Counted from the first letter of the stretch, positions 1 through 8,226 are shown. The stretch: DNA of 16,070 bases from a bacterium (GCA_030428695.1 JAUIEM010000225.1:1-16070); one strand, 5' to 3'. Translations and numbers: made by a program. The notes: generated from the sequence alone by a model not told the origin.

Positions 1-572
1 ACCGAAGCGATCAGCCCCGGGAACAGCGTGTCGGTCTCGTAATCGGTCGGCTCGGTGAAGATCGGCTCGGTCGAAGCCTCGAGGTCGATCTTGCCGCCGG
101 TGATGCCGATCACGCCGAAGCCGACGCGGAACGCGCTGCCGTACCGTCCCTCGTTGTACTGCTCGGCGACCATCGCCTCCTGCAGCCCCGGCTCGGCGGG
201 GGCGTCGACGAACCAGGTGTCGTACGTGCTCGCGTCGAAGGCCTCGCCGAAGTAGAAGGGGTCGCCCGGGGCGAAGACCAGGGCGAGATCGGCGGCGGGG
301 ATGAACTCCGCCGAGGTGTCGTCGTCGAGGCTGGTGTCGAACATCACCTCGAGCAGGTTGACCCCGAGCGCCCCGTCGTAGCGATGGCCGGGGACGAAGG
401 CCATGCCCGCGGGGTTCGAGTGGATCGCGTAGGCGTCGTCCGAGACCGCCGTGTCGGCGCCACCGCGGCCGACGGAGCGCGGACCTATGCCGATGCGGAA
501 CAGGCCGTTGGTCGCGTGGGCGGAAGCGCCGGTCAGGAAGAGGATGGCGATCGCCGTGAGGCTGCGGCGCAT
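1..572 (-). CDS. FadL/OMPP1-family outer membrane protein, N-terminal part
   Basis: The reading frame opens at ATG 572-570 on the minus strand and runs off the left edge without a stop, so 190 codons are visible. It begins with a signal peptide (MRRSLTAIAILFLTGASAHA), then TNGLFRIGIGPRSVGRGGADTAVSDDAYAIHSNPAGMA. That is the classic N-terminal plug signature of FadL/OMPP1/TodX channels, including the conserved 'S.GRGGA..A...DA.A...NPAG' pattern. Family members are 14-strand outer-membrane barrels that pass fatty acids or other hydrophobic compounds. The substrate cannot be told from this fragment. The start is supported by a GGGAG ribosome site six bases upstream and by a sigma70-type promoter at 598-625. 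The gene diverges from the membrane protein at 887. FadL family membership is fairly certain; the exact subfamily is unknown because the barrel is missing. Confidence 0.85.
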   Translation of the reverse strand, partial: MRRSLTAIAILFLTGASAHATNGLFRIGIGPRSVGRGGADTAVSDDAYAIHSNPAGMAFVPGHRYDGALGVNLLEVMFDTSLDDDTSAEFIPAADLALVFAPGDPFYFGEAFDASTYDTWFVDAPAEPGLQEAMVAEQYNEGRYGSAFRVGFGVIGITGGKIDLEASTEPIFTEPTDYETDTLFPGLIAS

Positions 573-597
573 GGCGTGCTCCCGAGCAAAAACCGCG

Positions 598-625
598 ATT
601 ATGCTCGCTGTGCACGGGGTGTCAA
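598..625 (-). promoter_or_regulatory. Predicted sigma70-type promoter of the FadL-like gene
   Basis: On the minus strand a perfect TTGACA -35 box (625-620) is followed after 16 bases by CATAAT (603-598), five of six matches to the -10 consensus. Transcription would start near position 591, giving a leader of about 20 nt with the GGGAG ribosome site in it. Such AT-rich boxes stand out in this GC-rich sequence. No operator can be recognised. Confidence 0.7.
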
Positions 626-663
626 TCGATGCTTCGGAGGCCACGCGAATTCGAAATTCCCGT

Positions 664-692
664 TTGCACGACAGAATGGTGACCACTACAAT
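664..692 (+). promoter_or_regulatory. Possible sigma70-type promoter of the small membrane protein gene
   Basis: TTGCAC (664-669) and TACAAT (687-692) are 17 bases apart. The -10 box matches consensus at five of six bases; the -35 at only three, or four if TTTGCA with an 18-base spacer is used. It would give a leader of nearly 190 nt that includes the hairpin at 823-858. Confidence 0.45.
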
Positions 693-822
693 GCGGCGAC
701 CTGGACGAATACTGGCCCCCAGTCGGGCCGGGGGAAGCTGGAGGGGCGCAGCGGTCTACGGGTTGGGGCACTCCCCACTCGGCCAGCAGACTCGCTCCCC
801 GCAAAGAGAAAAACCGAACACT

Positions 823-858
823 GTTCCGCGCAGACTGCACCTGGTCTCGGCGCGGAAC
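823..858 (+). promoter_or_regulatory. Strong 5'-leader hairpin before a ribosome binding site
   Basis: GTTCCGCGC (823-831) pairs perfectly with GCGCGGAAC (850-858). The stem continues inward with AGAC (832-835) and GTCT (844-847) across a two-base bulge, leaving an 8-base loop. The structure ends 13 bases before the GAGGAG ribosome site of the gene at 887. It has no T-tract, so it may be an mRNA stability or translation control element or an attenuator. Function is inference. Confidence 0.55.
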
Positions 859-886
859 GGATCGATTGAGTGAGGAGTCGAGATCG

Positions 887-1432
887 ATGGCAGTTGAAAA
901 CAAGTACGGCGATTGGATCAAGGCCGGCTGGGAGCACACCAAGGCCGACCTCGTGCCCTGGGCGCTGGCGACGCTGGTTGCCAGCCTGGCGGGCATCTGC
1001 TTCATCATCGCTCCGCAGGTCGGCGCGAACTACCTCAAGATGGTCCGCGAGTACAAGAACAACGGCACCAAGCCGGAGATCGGCAAGCTGTTCGTGTTCG
1101 ACAACCTCGTGCAGTACCTGATCGCCGTGATCATCGTCGCGGTCGCCCAGATGCTCTGCATCATCCCCGTCTTCCTGGTCTTCTGGACCCTTCCCCTGAT
1201 GGCCTTCAAGGGCATGGGCGCGGTCGACGCGGCCAAGGCCTCCTTCAACTACGTCAAGGGCAACTTCGTCGGCACCCTGATCCTCGCGATCGTGATCGGC
1301 TTCGTCGCCCAGATCGGGAACCTCGCCTGCGGCCTCGGCGGCTTCGTGACCATTCCGATCGCCATGTTCGCCCTCGTCTACGCCTACGAGGCCCACGAGT
1401 CGGCGATCGACGCGGCCCAGCCGGCTGCCTGA
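887..1432 (+). CDS. Small multi-pass inner membrane protein (DUF4013-like)
   Basis: This 181-residue protein is mostly hydrophobic, with membrane segments near residues 24-45, 76-102, 128-147 and 150-168. Short charged loops lie between them. The loop around residues 50-68 is basic, and a segment near 108-126 (KGMGAVDAAKASFNYVKGNF) matches the amphipathic 'A...S...VK.NF' helix seen in DUF4013/DUF975-type and glycerophosphodiesterase-membrane-domain-type proteins. No catalytic motif is visible, and family placement rests on overall layout only. I chose ATG 887 because GAGGAG (872-877) is nine bases upstream. An in-frame TTG at 866 would add seven residues but has no ribosome site of its own. 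The gene is monocistronic: a hairpin follows its stop at 1460-1483. Its long leader with a strong hairpin suggests post-transcriptional control. Confidence 0.8.
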   Translation: MAVENKYGDWIKAGWEHTKADLVPWALATLVASLAGICFIIAPQVGANYLKMVREYKNNGTKPEIGKLFVFDNLVQYLIAVIIVAVAQMLCIIPVFLVFWTLPLMAFKGMGAVDAAKASFNYVKGNFVGTLILAIVIGFVAQIGNLACGLGGFVTIPIAMFALVYAYEAHESAIDAAQPAA

Positions 1433-1459
1433 TCCCCGGACCGACCGTCTTCTACGCCA

Positions 1460-1483
1460 AAGGCCTCCCCCGCGGGAGGCCTT
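1460..1483 (+). terminator. Hairpin terminator after the membrane protein gene
   Basis: AAGGCCTCCC (1460-1469) pairs perfectly with GGGAGGCCTT (1474-1483) around a CCGC loop. It starts 27 bases after the stop codon. There is no long T-run, as is common in GC-rich genomes, so termination could depend partly on Rho. Confidence 0.7.
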
Positions 1484-1570
1484 GTGCATCGGAGGCTGCC
1501 ATCTTGACCAGGCGGCAGCGACCGTGCCGTATTGGCAGGAGCGGAAACGCGCGCGGCGGCGGCTTCCGGC

Positions 1571-1586
1571 TGGCACTGAAATTGTA
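1571..1586 (+). promoter_or_regulatory. Possible sigma54 (-24/-12) promoter of the fmdB-like/groEL unit
   Basis: TGGCAC (1571-1576), five bases, then TTGTA (1582-1586) fit the sigma54 pattern TGGCAC-N5-TTGC with exact spacing between the two GG/GC elements. The single departure in the core is T for C at the -12 GC. Transcription would start near 1597, eight bases before the GAGGA ribosome site (1605-1609). No CIRCE heat-shock operator is present and no convincing sigma70 boxes were found. A sigma54 activator gene lies in the same window (13998-16070), but a regulatory link is only inference. Confidence 0.4.
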
Positions 1587-1616
1587 TGGGGACGGAAAAA
1601 TGCTGAGGACCCCCCG

Positions 1617-1916
1617 ATGCCGACCTACGACTACCGCTGCCTCGAATGCGAGCACGTCTTCGAGGCGTTCCAGGGAATCAACGATCCGCATCTGACCGAA
1701 TGCCCGGAGTGCAACGGGAAGCTCAAGCGGTTGATCGGCGCCGGAGCCGGCCTGATCTTCAAGGGCTCGGGCTTCTACATCACCGACTACCGCAGCAAAG
1801 AGTACAAGCAGAAGCAGAAATCCGAGAAGGAAGCCGGCAAGGCGAAGAGCGACAGCAAGAAGAGCGACAGCAAGCCCTCCGGCAAGAGCGACAAGACGTC
1901 GAGCCCATCTTCCTGA
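1617..1916 (+). CDS. FmdB-family zinc-ribbon protein with Lys/Ser/Asp tail
   Basis: The 99-residue product begins [16 protein letters not shown] and has a second cysteine pair in [15 protein letters not shown]8, C11, C29 and C32 form the zinc ribbon of the FmdB/CxxC_CxxC_SSSS family. The conserved ending '[14 protein letters not shown]' follows at residues 45-58. Family members are small putative regulatory or nucleic-acid-associated proteins; no precise function is established. The last 35 residues are a charged low-complexity tail that includes a duplicated KSDSK unit. ATG 1617 is chosen because the family always begins MP.Y.Y.C and GAGGA lies seven bases upstream; the longer open frame back to 1482 overlaps a terminator. 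The groEL start is 54 bases downstream with no terminator between, so the two are probably co-transcribed. That suggests a stress or protein-quality role (inference). Confidence 0.9.
   Translation: MPTYDYRCLECEHVFEAFQGINDPHLTECPECNGKLKRLIGAGAGLIFKGSGFYITDYRSKEYKQKQKSEKEAGKAKSDSKKSDSKPSGKSDKTSSPSS
1845..1874 (+). repeat. Perfect 15-bp tandem duplication in the zinc-ribbon gene tail
   Basis: AAGAGCGACAGCAAG occurs twice in direct succession (1845-1859 and 1860-1874), encoding [10 protein letters not shown] in frame. It looks like a recent slippage duplication in a low-complexity tail. Confidence 0.85.
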
Positions 1917-1970
1917 ACGTCATCACCGATCCCGCGCCATCCGGCGGCGGGCCGATAAGGAGCCCCATCC

Positions 1971-3590
<1,620 letters not shown>

Positions 3591-3649
3591 GCAGTCGTTG
3601 CACGAGCGGGTCAGCCGTCCGTCCCACCCGTTCGCAGTCCGCGAGACCC

Positions 3650-3677
3650 GAGGCCCGCGCCTACCCGCGCGGGCCTC
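3650..3677 (+). terminator. Hairpin terminator after groEL
   Basis: GAGGCCCGCGC (3650-3660) pairs perfectly with GCGCGGGCCTC (3667-3677), an 11-bp stem with a six-base loop, followed by the pyrimidine stretch TCTCTCTACC. It closes the zinc-ribbon/groEL unit and resembles the hairpin at 1460-1483 that precedes it. Confidence 0.8.
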
Positions 3678-3700
3678 TCTCTACCTTCCGAGGTGACCAG

Positions 3701-4699
3701 GTGAAAGCCGCCCGCATCCATGAGTACGGCCCGCCCTCGGTGTTCCGCATCGAGGACGTCCCCGATCCTGAGCCCGGCCGCGACGACGTGTTGATCGAGG
3801 TCCACGCGAGCTCGGTCAACCCGGTCGACTGCAAGATCCGGCGCGGCGGCCAGCGCGGGGCGATCCGCTACCGCCTGCCCTGGATCCTCGGGCTCGACCT
3901 GTCCGGAGAGGTGCTCGCCGTCGGCGATCGCGTCACGCGCTTCGCCGTCGGCGACCAGGTCTGGGCGAGCCCGACCCACCGCCGCCCAGGTTGTTATGCC
4001 GAGCGCATCGTCGTCAAGGAGAAGGAGCTCGGGAAGAAGCCGGAGAGCCTCTCCCACACCGAGGCGGCGAGCCTGCCGCTGGTCGCGCTCACCGCCCATC
4101 AGTGCCTCGAGGCCGCCGGCGTGGCCGAGGGCCATCGGGTGCTGATCCAGGCGGGCTCCGGAGGCGTCGGCAGCGTCGCCATCCAGCTCGCCAAGAGGCG
4201 CGGCGCCCACGTGATCACGACCTGCAGCGCGCGCAACGCCGACTACGTGCGCGAGCTCGGCGCCGACGAGGTCATCGACTACCGCGAGGTCGACTGGCGC
4301 GAGGCGGTCGCCGACCTCGACATGGTGCTCGACGCCCTCGGCGTGGCCGAGCGGCGCCAAGCCCTGAGCGTCGTCAAGAAGGGCGGCGCCGTCGTCAGCA
4401 TCACCGCCGGACTGCCGGGCTACACCAAGCGCTACGGACCCCTCGGCGGCCTGGTCGCCACCGGCTGGGCGATGCTCGGCTACAAGCTGGCGGGGCTGTT
4501 CCGGGGCAAGCGGGCCCTGGCCGTGCTCAAACGCTGCCGGGGCGACCAGCTCGACGAGCTCGCCGCGCTGGTCGACGACGGGGCCCTGCGCCCCCACGTG
4601 TCGGAGATCTTTCCCCTCGAGGCGATCGCCGACGCCCACACGAAGAGCGAGACCGGCCGGGTGCGCGGCAAGCTCGCGATCGCGATCGCGGGGCGCTGA
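3701..4699 (+). CDS. NAD(P)-dependent MDR dehydrogenase, quinone-oxidoreductase type
   Basis: This 332-residue protein belongs to the medium-chain dehydrogenase/reductase superfamily, zinc-independent quinone oxidoreductase branch. The GroES-like N-terminal half carries 'HASSVNPVDCKIRRG' (residues 35-49) and 'LGLDLSGEV..VG..V..F..GD.V' (63-88), typical of NADPH:quinone/enoyl reductases. The Rossmann half has 'IQAGSGGVGSVAIQLAKRRGAHVITT', the dinucleotide-binding glycine motif. The catalytic-zinc Cys/His set and the structural-zinc four-cysteine lobe of alcohol dehydrogenases are absent. It probably reduces quinones or activated alkenes with NAD(P)H; the substrate is unknown. Translation starts at GTG 3701, with GAGGTGA (3690-3696) in front. 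The gene lies behind the groEL terminator, only 23 bases from the hairpin, so its promoter is unclear or it depends on read-through. It converges with the lipoprotein gene ending at 4819. Confidence 0.88.
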   Translation: MKAARIHEYGPPSVFRIEDVPDPEPGRDDVLIEVHASSVNPVDCKIRRGGQRGAIRYRLPWILGLDLSGEVLAVGDRVTRFAVGDQVWASPTHRRPGCYAERIVVKEKELGKKPESLSHTEAASLPLVALTAHQCLEAAGVAEGHRVLIQAGSGGVGSVAIQLAKRRGAHVITTCSARNADYVRELGADEVIDYREVDWREAVADLDMVLDALGVAERRQALSVVKKGGAVVSITAGLPGYTKRYGPLGGLVATGWAMLGYKLAGLFRGKRALAVLKRCRGDQLDELAALVDDGALRPHVSEIFPLEAIADAHTKSETGRVRGKLAIAIAGR

Positions 4700-4818
4700 G
4701 CGCGACAGGGCGTTGCGGGGCTCCTGTGATCGCGACGGGAGTGAACGCGAGAGCGGAAGGCACCAGGCCGCGTCGGACGGGGAGGGTTCTGCCCTGGTAG
4801 ACTGACTCCCGGCAACCC

Positions 4819-5406
4819 TCAGCGGGGCGCGTGCTCCCCGCGCGGGGCGGCCTCGGCGAGCTTGGAGTTGTCGCCGGACGGCTCGAGCGCGGCGACCTCG
4901 AAGCCATCGAGGATCGTGCAGCAGGCATGGAAGGCCGCGCGCCGTGTCGCCCGCTCGGAGTCGGTGGCGATCGCCCGGATGAAGTAGGACGACAGCCAGG
5001 TCTCGAGCTCGTAGCGGCCTTGTTTCCCGACGCGCGTGCGGCCGAGGCTGCCGAAGCCGGGGATCGGCGTCGGCTCACCGACCTGCTGGGCATCGTAGAA
5101 GAGCCGCGCCCGCTCGCGGCTGCTCAGCTCGAAGACGAAGAACTCGAAGGTCTGCGCGCCGCGGGTGTAGCTGCGGGTCGCGCCGGCGACCGCGCCCTCG
5201 GCGTCCTCGAGCCCGGCACGCTCCGCGAGCTCTTCGAGGGCGTCCTCTGCGAGCGCGAGCTCGAGACGCCCGGGGGCGAAGTCGTCGAGCTGCTCGGGGA
5301 GCATCTGCGCGAGATGCGGCGCCGCCGCGGGATCGTGGACCATCGTCTGGGAGCAGCCAAAGACCACGACACAGCCGACGAGCGCAAGGGGCATGCAGTG
5401 TTTCAT
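4819..5406 (-). CDS. Lipoprotein of unknown function (last gene of the larE/TPR operon)
   Basis: The 195-residue product starts MKHCMPLALVGCVVVFGCSQ, a lipoprotein signal with the lipid-modified cysteine at 18. I do not recognise the mature domain. It contains 'YTRGAQTFEFFVFELSSRERARLFYDAQQ' at about 95-123 and a 'GRYELETWLSSYFIRAIATDSE' segment. The alternating beta pattern resembles small proteins that judge a value from a fold such as DUF6599, but I cannot confirm this. The true start is ATG 5406, because the signal peptide begins there and the ATG overlaps the preceding gene's stop in an ATGA junction. The longer open frame upstream to 5700 is antisense-like filler inside the neighbouring gene. 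Translation is probably coupled to the STN protein, so both may act together at the envelope. Confidence 0.8.
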   Translation of the reverse strand: MKHCMPLALVGCVVVFGCSQTMVHDPAAAPHLAQMLPEQLDDFAPGRLELALAEDALEELAERAGLEDAEGAVAGATRSYTRGAQTFEFFVFELSSRERARLFYDAQQVGEPTPIPGFGSLGRTRVGKQGRYELETWLSSYFIRAIATDSERATRRAAFHACCTILDGFEVAALEPSGDNSKLAEAAPRGEHAPR

Positions 5407-6452
5407 TCTCGCAACCTCACAGCTTGTTCTTCCGTCGTGATAAACAGTGTCTTGCCGACGACGACCACGGTCCAGCCCCGCTCGAACAGGAGCGCGCGGA
5501 ACACCGCACGCAGCGGCCGGTTGCGGGCCGTGTAGGAGATCTGCGCGGCGATCGCCTCGTCGAACAGGTTGCCGTCGAGCACGATCGGCAGGTCGAAGGT
5601 CTCCTCGAGCTCGTCGAGGGCCCGCTGCAGCGAGATGCCGCGGAAGCGCGCGTCGATGCGCTGCTCGTCGAGGGCCCGCTGCAGGCTCTCGTAGCTCCAC
5701 TCCTTGCCGGTCGGCAGGCCGAGGTCACGGCGCAACTTCGTCGCCTCGGACGCGAGGCCGAGGAACACGCGCTCGGCGCTGAAATCGTAGACGACCTCGA
5801 GCCCGGTCGCCGCCGCGAGGTCGGTGATGACCTGGGGCAGGCTGTGGCCGGCGATCCGGTAGCTGTAGCGCTTGTCCGCGAGCTTCTCCCGCGCCTTCTC
5901 GCCGACCTCGACGGGGATGCCCGCGGCCTCGCCGAGCGCGGCGCACACCTGCTGCAGGGAGCGGTCAACGAAGTCGACGTGGACGCGGTGGCCGTCGCAG
6001 ACCGCCTGGAAGCGCGCGTGGCGTGTCGCCGCCTCCTCGCGCCACAGCTCTTCGGCGAGCACCCAGACGCCCTGGTCGTCGCGCACGTAGCCGAGCCGAC
6101 GCCGCGCCTCCTCGTGGTCGGGGGCCTCCGCGAGGATGAAGCGCAGCTGCTCCTCCTCCCCCGATGAGAGACGCTCGCGACGGCACCAGTCGGCCAGGGA
6201 CAGCCGGGCCTCGTGGTCGCCCTCCGCGATCTCTCCGGCGCGCCGGGCGTACTCTTCCTCCGGGGTCAGGCTCGCGATCCACTCGAGGATCTCATCCCGC
6301 TCGACGCGGACCTTCGCGATGCCGACCTCGATGACCAGCTGGGTCCCCTCTTCGCCGACCACCGTCCCGACCAGGCGCCGCCCGTCCTTGAGCAGGAACT
6401 CGTCCGCACCGAGCAGGGCGGTCAGGGCGAGGAGCAGCGTGGGGATGCGCAT
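5403..6452 (-). CDS. Secreted protein with two STN/secretin-N-like domains
   Basis: The 349-residue protein has a short signal peptide (MRIPTLLLALTALLGA). An SH3-like 'FLLKDGRRLVGTVVGEE' module (19-55) is common in planctomycete secreted proteins, and a helical stretch ends in 'LGYVRDDQGVWVLAEELW' (120-137). Two repeats follow, near 157-234 and 272-341, each reading like an STN domain: 'VDFVDRSLQQVCAALGEAAGIPVEV...SLPQVITDLAAATGLEVVYD' and 'FRGISLQRALDELEETFDLPIVLD...PLRAVFRALLFERGWTVVV'. STN domains form the periplasmic N-terminal part of secretins and TonB receptors and mediate protein docking. No secretin beta-barrel follows, so this is a soluble periplasmic adaptor rather than a pore (inference). 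ATG 6452 is one base after the stop of the upstream TPR lipoprotein. Its stop overlaps the next start. Confidence 0.78.
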   Translation of the reverse strand: MRIPTLLLALTALLGADEFLLKDGRRLVGTVVGEEGTQLVIEVGIAKVRVERDEILEWIASLTPEEEYARRAGEIAEGDHEARLSLADWCRRERLSSGEEEQLRFILAEAPDHEEARRRLGYVRDDQGVWVLAEELWREEAATRHARFQAVCDGHRVHVDFVDRSLQQVCAALGEAAGIPVEVGEKAREKLADKRYSYRIAGHSLPQVITDLAAATGLEVVYDFSAERVFLGLASEATKLRRDLGLPTGKEWSYESLQRALDEQRIDARFRGISLQRALDELEETFDLPIVLDGNLFDEAIAAQISYTARNRPLRAVFRALLFERGWTVVVVGKTLFITTEEQAVRLRE

Positions 6453-6453
6453 C

Positions 6454-6996
6454 TCACTCGGCCTCCACGGTCGCGAGCTGCTCGGCGGCGTGGGCGACGC
6501 GCGCGCGGTTCCCGCCGAGCCGCAGGAACTCGCGGTAGTGCGAGCACATGCGCTCGATCTGATGGCGCCGCTCGAAGATTGTGCCGAGGAGGAAGTGGGC
6601 CTCCCGGTAGTCCCGGTTGCTCCAATAGCCGTCCGCCGTCTTCGGCCGCACCGCGAGCAGCTTCTGCAGCGTCGTCTCGGCCTCGTCGAGCCGCCCCTCG
6701 GCCGCCAGGCTGCGCCCGAGCCGCAACCAGGGCTGGGTGTCCACGCAGGGCCGGAGGATCTCGACGACCCGGCGGTAGTGGTGGACGGCGAGGCCCGACT
6801 GGCCGAGCTGCTCGTAGACTTCGCCGAGTGCCATCGCCGAGAGCACGTCCGACGGGTTCTCGGCGACGCGCTTCTCGAGCTCGACGCGCAGGGCCTCGCG
6901 CTCGTCGATCGGGCGCGTCGAGTCGGCGCGCGGCGAGCCCGCGCAGCCGAACACGGCGAGCAGCAGCCCGAGGATGCCAGCCCGCACACAGCTCAT
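6454..6996 (-). CDS. TPR lipoprotein, third tandem copy
   Basis: The 180-residue product opens MSCVRAGILGLLLAVFGCAG, with a lipobox cysteine at 18. It carries TPR-like repeats: 'NPSDVLSAMALGEVYEQLGQSGLAVHHYRRVV', 'TQPWLRLGRSLAAEGRLDEAETTLQKLL' and 'DYREAHFLLGTIFERRHQIERMCSHYREFL'. It is the most diverged of three related lipoproteins in a row (next 6993-7550 and 7642-8226), all sharing DYREAHFLLG in the same place. TPR lipoproteins of this size usually serve as assembly scaffolds; PilF/PilW pilotins of type IV pili are one example. The partner here is unknown. ATG 6996 overlaps the previous stop in an ATGA junction, and the next gene starts one base after its own stop. It probably sits in a membrane facing the periplasm. 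Confidence 0.85.
   Translation of the reverse strand: MSCVRAGILGLLLAVFGCAGSPRADSTRPIDEREALRVELEKRVAENPSDVLSAMALGEVYEQLGQSGLAVHHYRRVVEILRPCVDTQPWLRLGRSLAAEGRLDEAETTLQKLLAVRPKTADGYWSNRDYREAHFLLGTIFERRHQIERMCSHYREFLRLGGNRARVAHAAEQLATVEAE
6584..6613 (-). repeat. Conserved 30-bp motif encoding (D)DYREAHFLLG, copy in third TPR gene
   Basis: These 30 bases are identical to 7772-7801 and differ at one position from 7123-7151 (29 bases). All three are in the same frame and encode DYREAHFLLG in three otherwise diverged lipoprotein genes. Confidence 0.85.
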
Positions 6997-7550
6997 GGGG
7001 TCGCCTCGGAGAGGAAGGGCCGCACGCGGAGGTCTCCGCGCGCGACATCGGTCTCCAGCTCGAGGTACTGCCGGAAGTGGACCGCCATGTTCAGCTGGTC
7101 CCCCTGCGCATGGAACAGCTTGCCGAGGAGGAAGTGGGCCTCGCGGTAGTCGGAGTTCTCCGCGTAGGCCTCGAGGCTGTCCTGCTCGACGGCGACGCAG
7201 CGCTTGAGGGCATCGATCGCCTCGGCGGTCTTGCCGGCGAGGGCGAGCGCCTTGCCGAGCAGCCAGTAGGGGCCGGTGTGCTCATCGGGGGTCACCTTCG
7301 CGCACAGCTTGCGGTAGGCGAGCACCGCCATGTCGTAGCGCCCCAGCCCTTCGTAGGTCGTGCCGAGGTCGTAGTAGTGCTGGGGGTTGTCCGGCTCGCT
7401 GGCGATCTTCGACTGCAGCTGGCGGATGACCTCCTGCGGCGTGCGCCCGACGGCGCGCACGTCGGTGGTCCGCGGACCGGTCTCCGGTTCCTCGGTGCTC
7501 GCACAGCCCACGAGCAGAACGCCGAGCAGCAGCAGGGTGATCGGTCTCAT
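6993..7550 (-). CDS. TPR lipoprotein, second tandem copy
   Basis: The 185-residue product begins MRPITLLLLGVLLVGCAS, a lipoprotein signal with cysteine 16. Three TPR-like units follow: 'NPQHYYDLGTTYEGLGRYDMAVLAYRKL', 'TGPYWLLGKALALAGKTAEAIDALKRC' and 'DYREAHFLLGKLFHAQGDQLNMAVHFRQYL'. It is closely similar to the neighbour at 7642-8226 in order and spacing of conserved residues, showing tandem duplication. Predicted role: a membrane-anchored periplasmic scaffold; no enzyme motif is present. A GAGAGGAG ribosome site precedes ATG 7550. The 91 bases upstream, between it and the first copy, hold no clear promoter or terminator, so it is probably in the same transcript. Its stop overlaps the next start (ATGA). 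Confidence 0.87.
   Translation of the reverse strand: MRPITLLLLGVLLVGCASTEEPETGPRTTDVRAVGRTPQEVIRQLQSKIASEPDNPQHYYDLGTTYEGLGRYDMAVLAYRKLCAKVTPDEHTGPYWLLGKALALAGKTAEAIDALKRCVAVEQDSLEAYAENSDYREAHFLLGKLFHAQGDQLNMAVHFRQYLELETDVARGDLRVRPFLSEATP
7123..7151 (-). repeat. Conserved motif encoding DYREAHFLLG, copy in second TPR gene
   Basis: Twenty-nine bases matching 6584-6612 and 7772-7800 with a single C/G difference at a synonymous position (CGC versus CGG arginine codon). Confidence 0.85.
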
Positions 7551-7641
7551 GCCGCCGCCTTCGCTCCTCTCGCGCCTCGAGTCGTCCGGCCGCTCTGGGC
7601 TCGTCCCTTCCCAGGCTGACCGCCTCGCTGCGGGTCCGCGA

Positions 7642-8226
7642 TCACGGCGACTGTTTCTCCAGCAGCAGGGCGAGGAAGCGGCTGATCCGGCGTTCCTCCC
7701 CTCCGCGCTTCTTGAACATCGAGAAGTGGTAGCGCATCTCGTCCGTGTTGTTGCGCATGTAGTGGATCTGACCGAGGAGGAAGTGGGCCTCCCGGTAGTC
7801 CTTGTTCATCACGTACACGTCGGGGGTCTGCTGTTGGACCGCGATGCAGCGCTCGAGCTCGACGATCGCCGCGTCGAGCTGGTTGTCGAGCGCGAGCACG
7901 AAGCCGAGCCGGTAGTACGGGCCCGTCCAACGGTTCGGCGTGATCTTGCGCGTCAGCTCGCGGTAGTAGTGGATCGCGAGGTCGTACTGGCCCAGGCCTT
8001 CATAGACCATGCCGAGCTCGAAGTAGTGCCGCGGGTTGTCCGGCTCGGCGACGATGTAGGCCTGCAGCTCGATGATCGCCTCTTCGGGGTCGAGCGGGGC
8101 CTGGTTCACGCCGACGCGGTCACGCTGCTGGAAGGTGTACTCGGTGTTCACTTTGGTCGTGGTCTTCGCACATCCCAACGGCAGGACGACCGATACCAGG
8201 AGCAGCCATTTCAGGGGGTGGTGCAT
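7642..8226 (-). CDS. TPR lipoprotein, first tandem copy
   Basis: The 194-residue product begins MHHPLKWLLLVSVVLPLGCAK, with lipobox LPLGC and cysteine 19. TPR-like units are 'NPRHYFELGMVYEGLGQYDLAIHYYRELT', 'TGPYYRLGFVLALDNQLDAAIVELERC' and 'DYREAHFLLGQIHYMRNNTDEMRYHFSMF'. The C-terminus (KKRGGEERRISRFLALLLEKQSP) is basic. It is the copy nearest the promoter. Its ATG 8226 lies inside the last codons of larE (16-base overlap), preceded by GGAGAAGG, so translation is probably coupled to larE. No functional link between TPR scaffolds and LarE is known to me. The coupling may be for expression only, or may mean that LarE was captured into this operon. Confidence 0.87.
   Translation of the reverse strand: MHHPLKWLLLVSVVLPLGCAKTTTKVNTEYTFQQRDRVGVNQAPLDPEEAIIELQAYIVAEPDNPRHYFELGMVYEGLGQYDLAIHYYRELTRKITPNRWTGPYYRLGFVLALDNQLDAAIVELERCIAVQQQTPDVYVMNKDYREAHFLLGQIHYMRNNTDEMRYHFSMFKKRGGEERRISRFLALLLEKQSP
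7772..7801 (-). repeat. Conserved 30-bp motif encoding (D)DYREAHFLLG, copy in first TPR gene
   Basis: Identical over 30 bases to 6584-6613 in the third TPR gene, with identical synonymous codon choices although the rest of the two genes is strongly diverged. Confidence 0.85.

Larger units (their letters stand above)
573..886. other. Divergent intergenic region
   Basis: These 314 bases separate two divergently transcribed envelope genes. They contain a good minus-strand promoter (598-625), a weaker plus-strand promoter (664-692), a small TGGGG/CCCCA hairpin with a 4-base loop (764-777), a strong leader hairpin (823-858) and the GAGGAG ribosome site of the plus gene (872-877). Open frames crossing the region lack ribosome sites and continue antisense into neighbouring genes, so I see no gene here. 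Confidence 0.7.

Noticed and set aside
1437..1616. CIRCE heat-shock operator upstream of the groEL unit
   Set aside because: The TTAGCACTC/GAGTGCTAA repeat was looked for and is not there.
3611..4639. Minus-strand open frame of 342 codons opposite the MDR dehydrogenase
   Set aside because: Mirror of a well-recognised gene; it covers the groEL terminator and shows no family motifs.
4672..4692. Repeated GCGATCGC palindromes near the end of the MDR gene
   Set aside because: They are coding sequence for alternating Ala-Ile codons, and GATCG-rich codons are frequent throughout the window.
4762..4820. Possible bidirectional terminator between the convergent genes (ACCAGG/CCTGGT 4762-4798 and GAGGGTT/AACCCTC 4782-4820)
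   Set aside because: Both inverted repeats are only 6-7 bp with loops of about 25 bases and no T-tract, which is expected by chance in GC-rich DNA.
5407..5700. N-terminal extension of the last lipoprotein
   Set aside because: The extension lies wholly inside the STN gene in another frame, and the lipoprotein signal peptide begins at ATG 5406 with an ATGA overlap.
6453..6989. 179-codon N-terminal extension of the STN protein
   Set aside because: It overlaps the TPR lipoprotein gene in another frame and is Ser/Arg-rich filler; the signal peptide starts at ATG 6452.
6213..7619. Plus-strand open frame of 468 codons across the TPR lipoprotein genes
   Set aside because: It crosses three real minus-strand genes with signal peptides and overlapping starts/stops, and its translation is low-complexity Arg/Ala/Gly.
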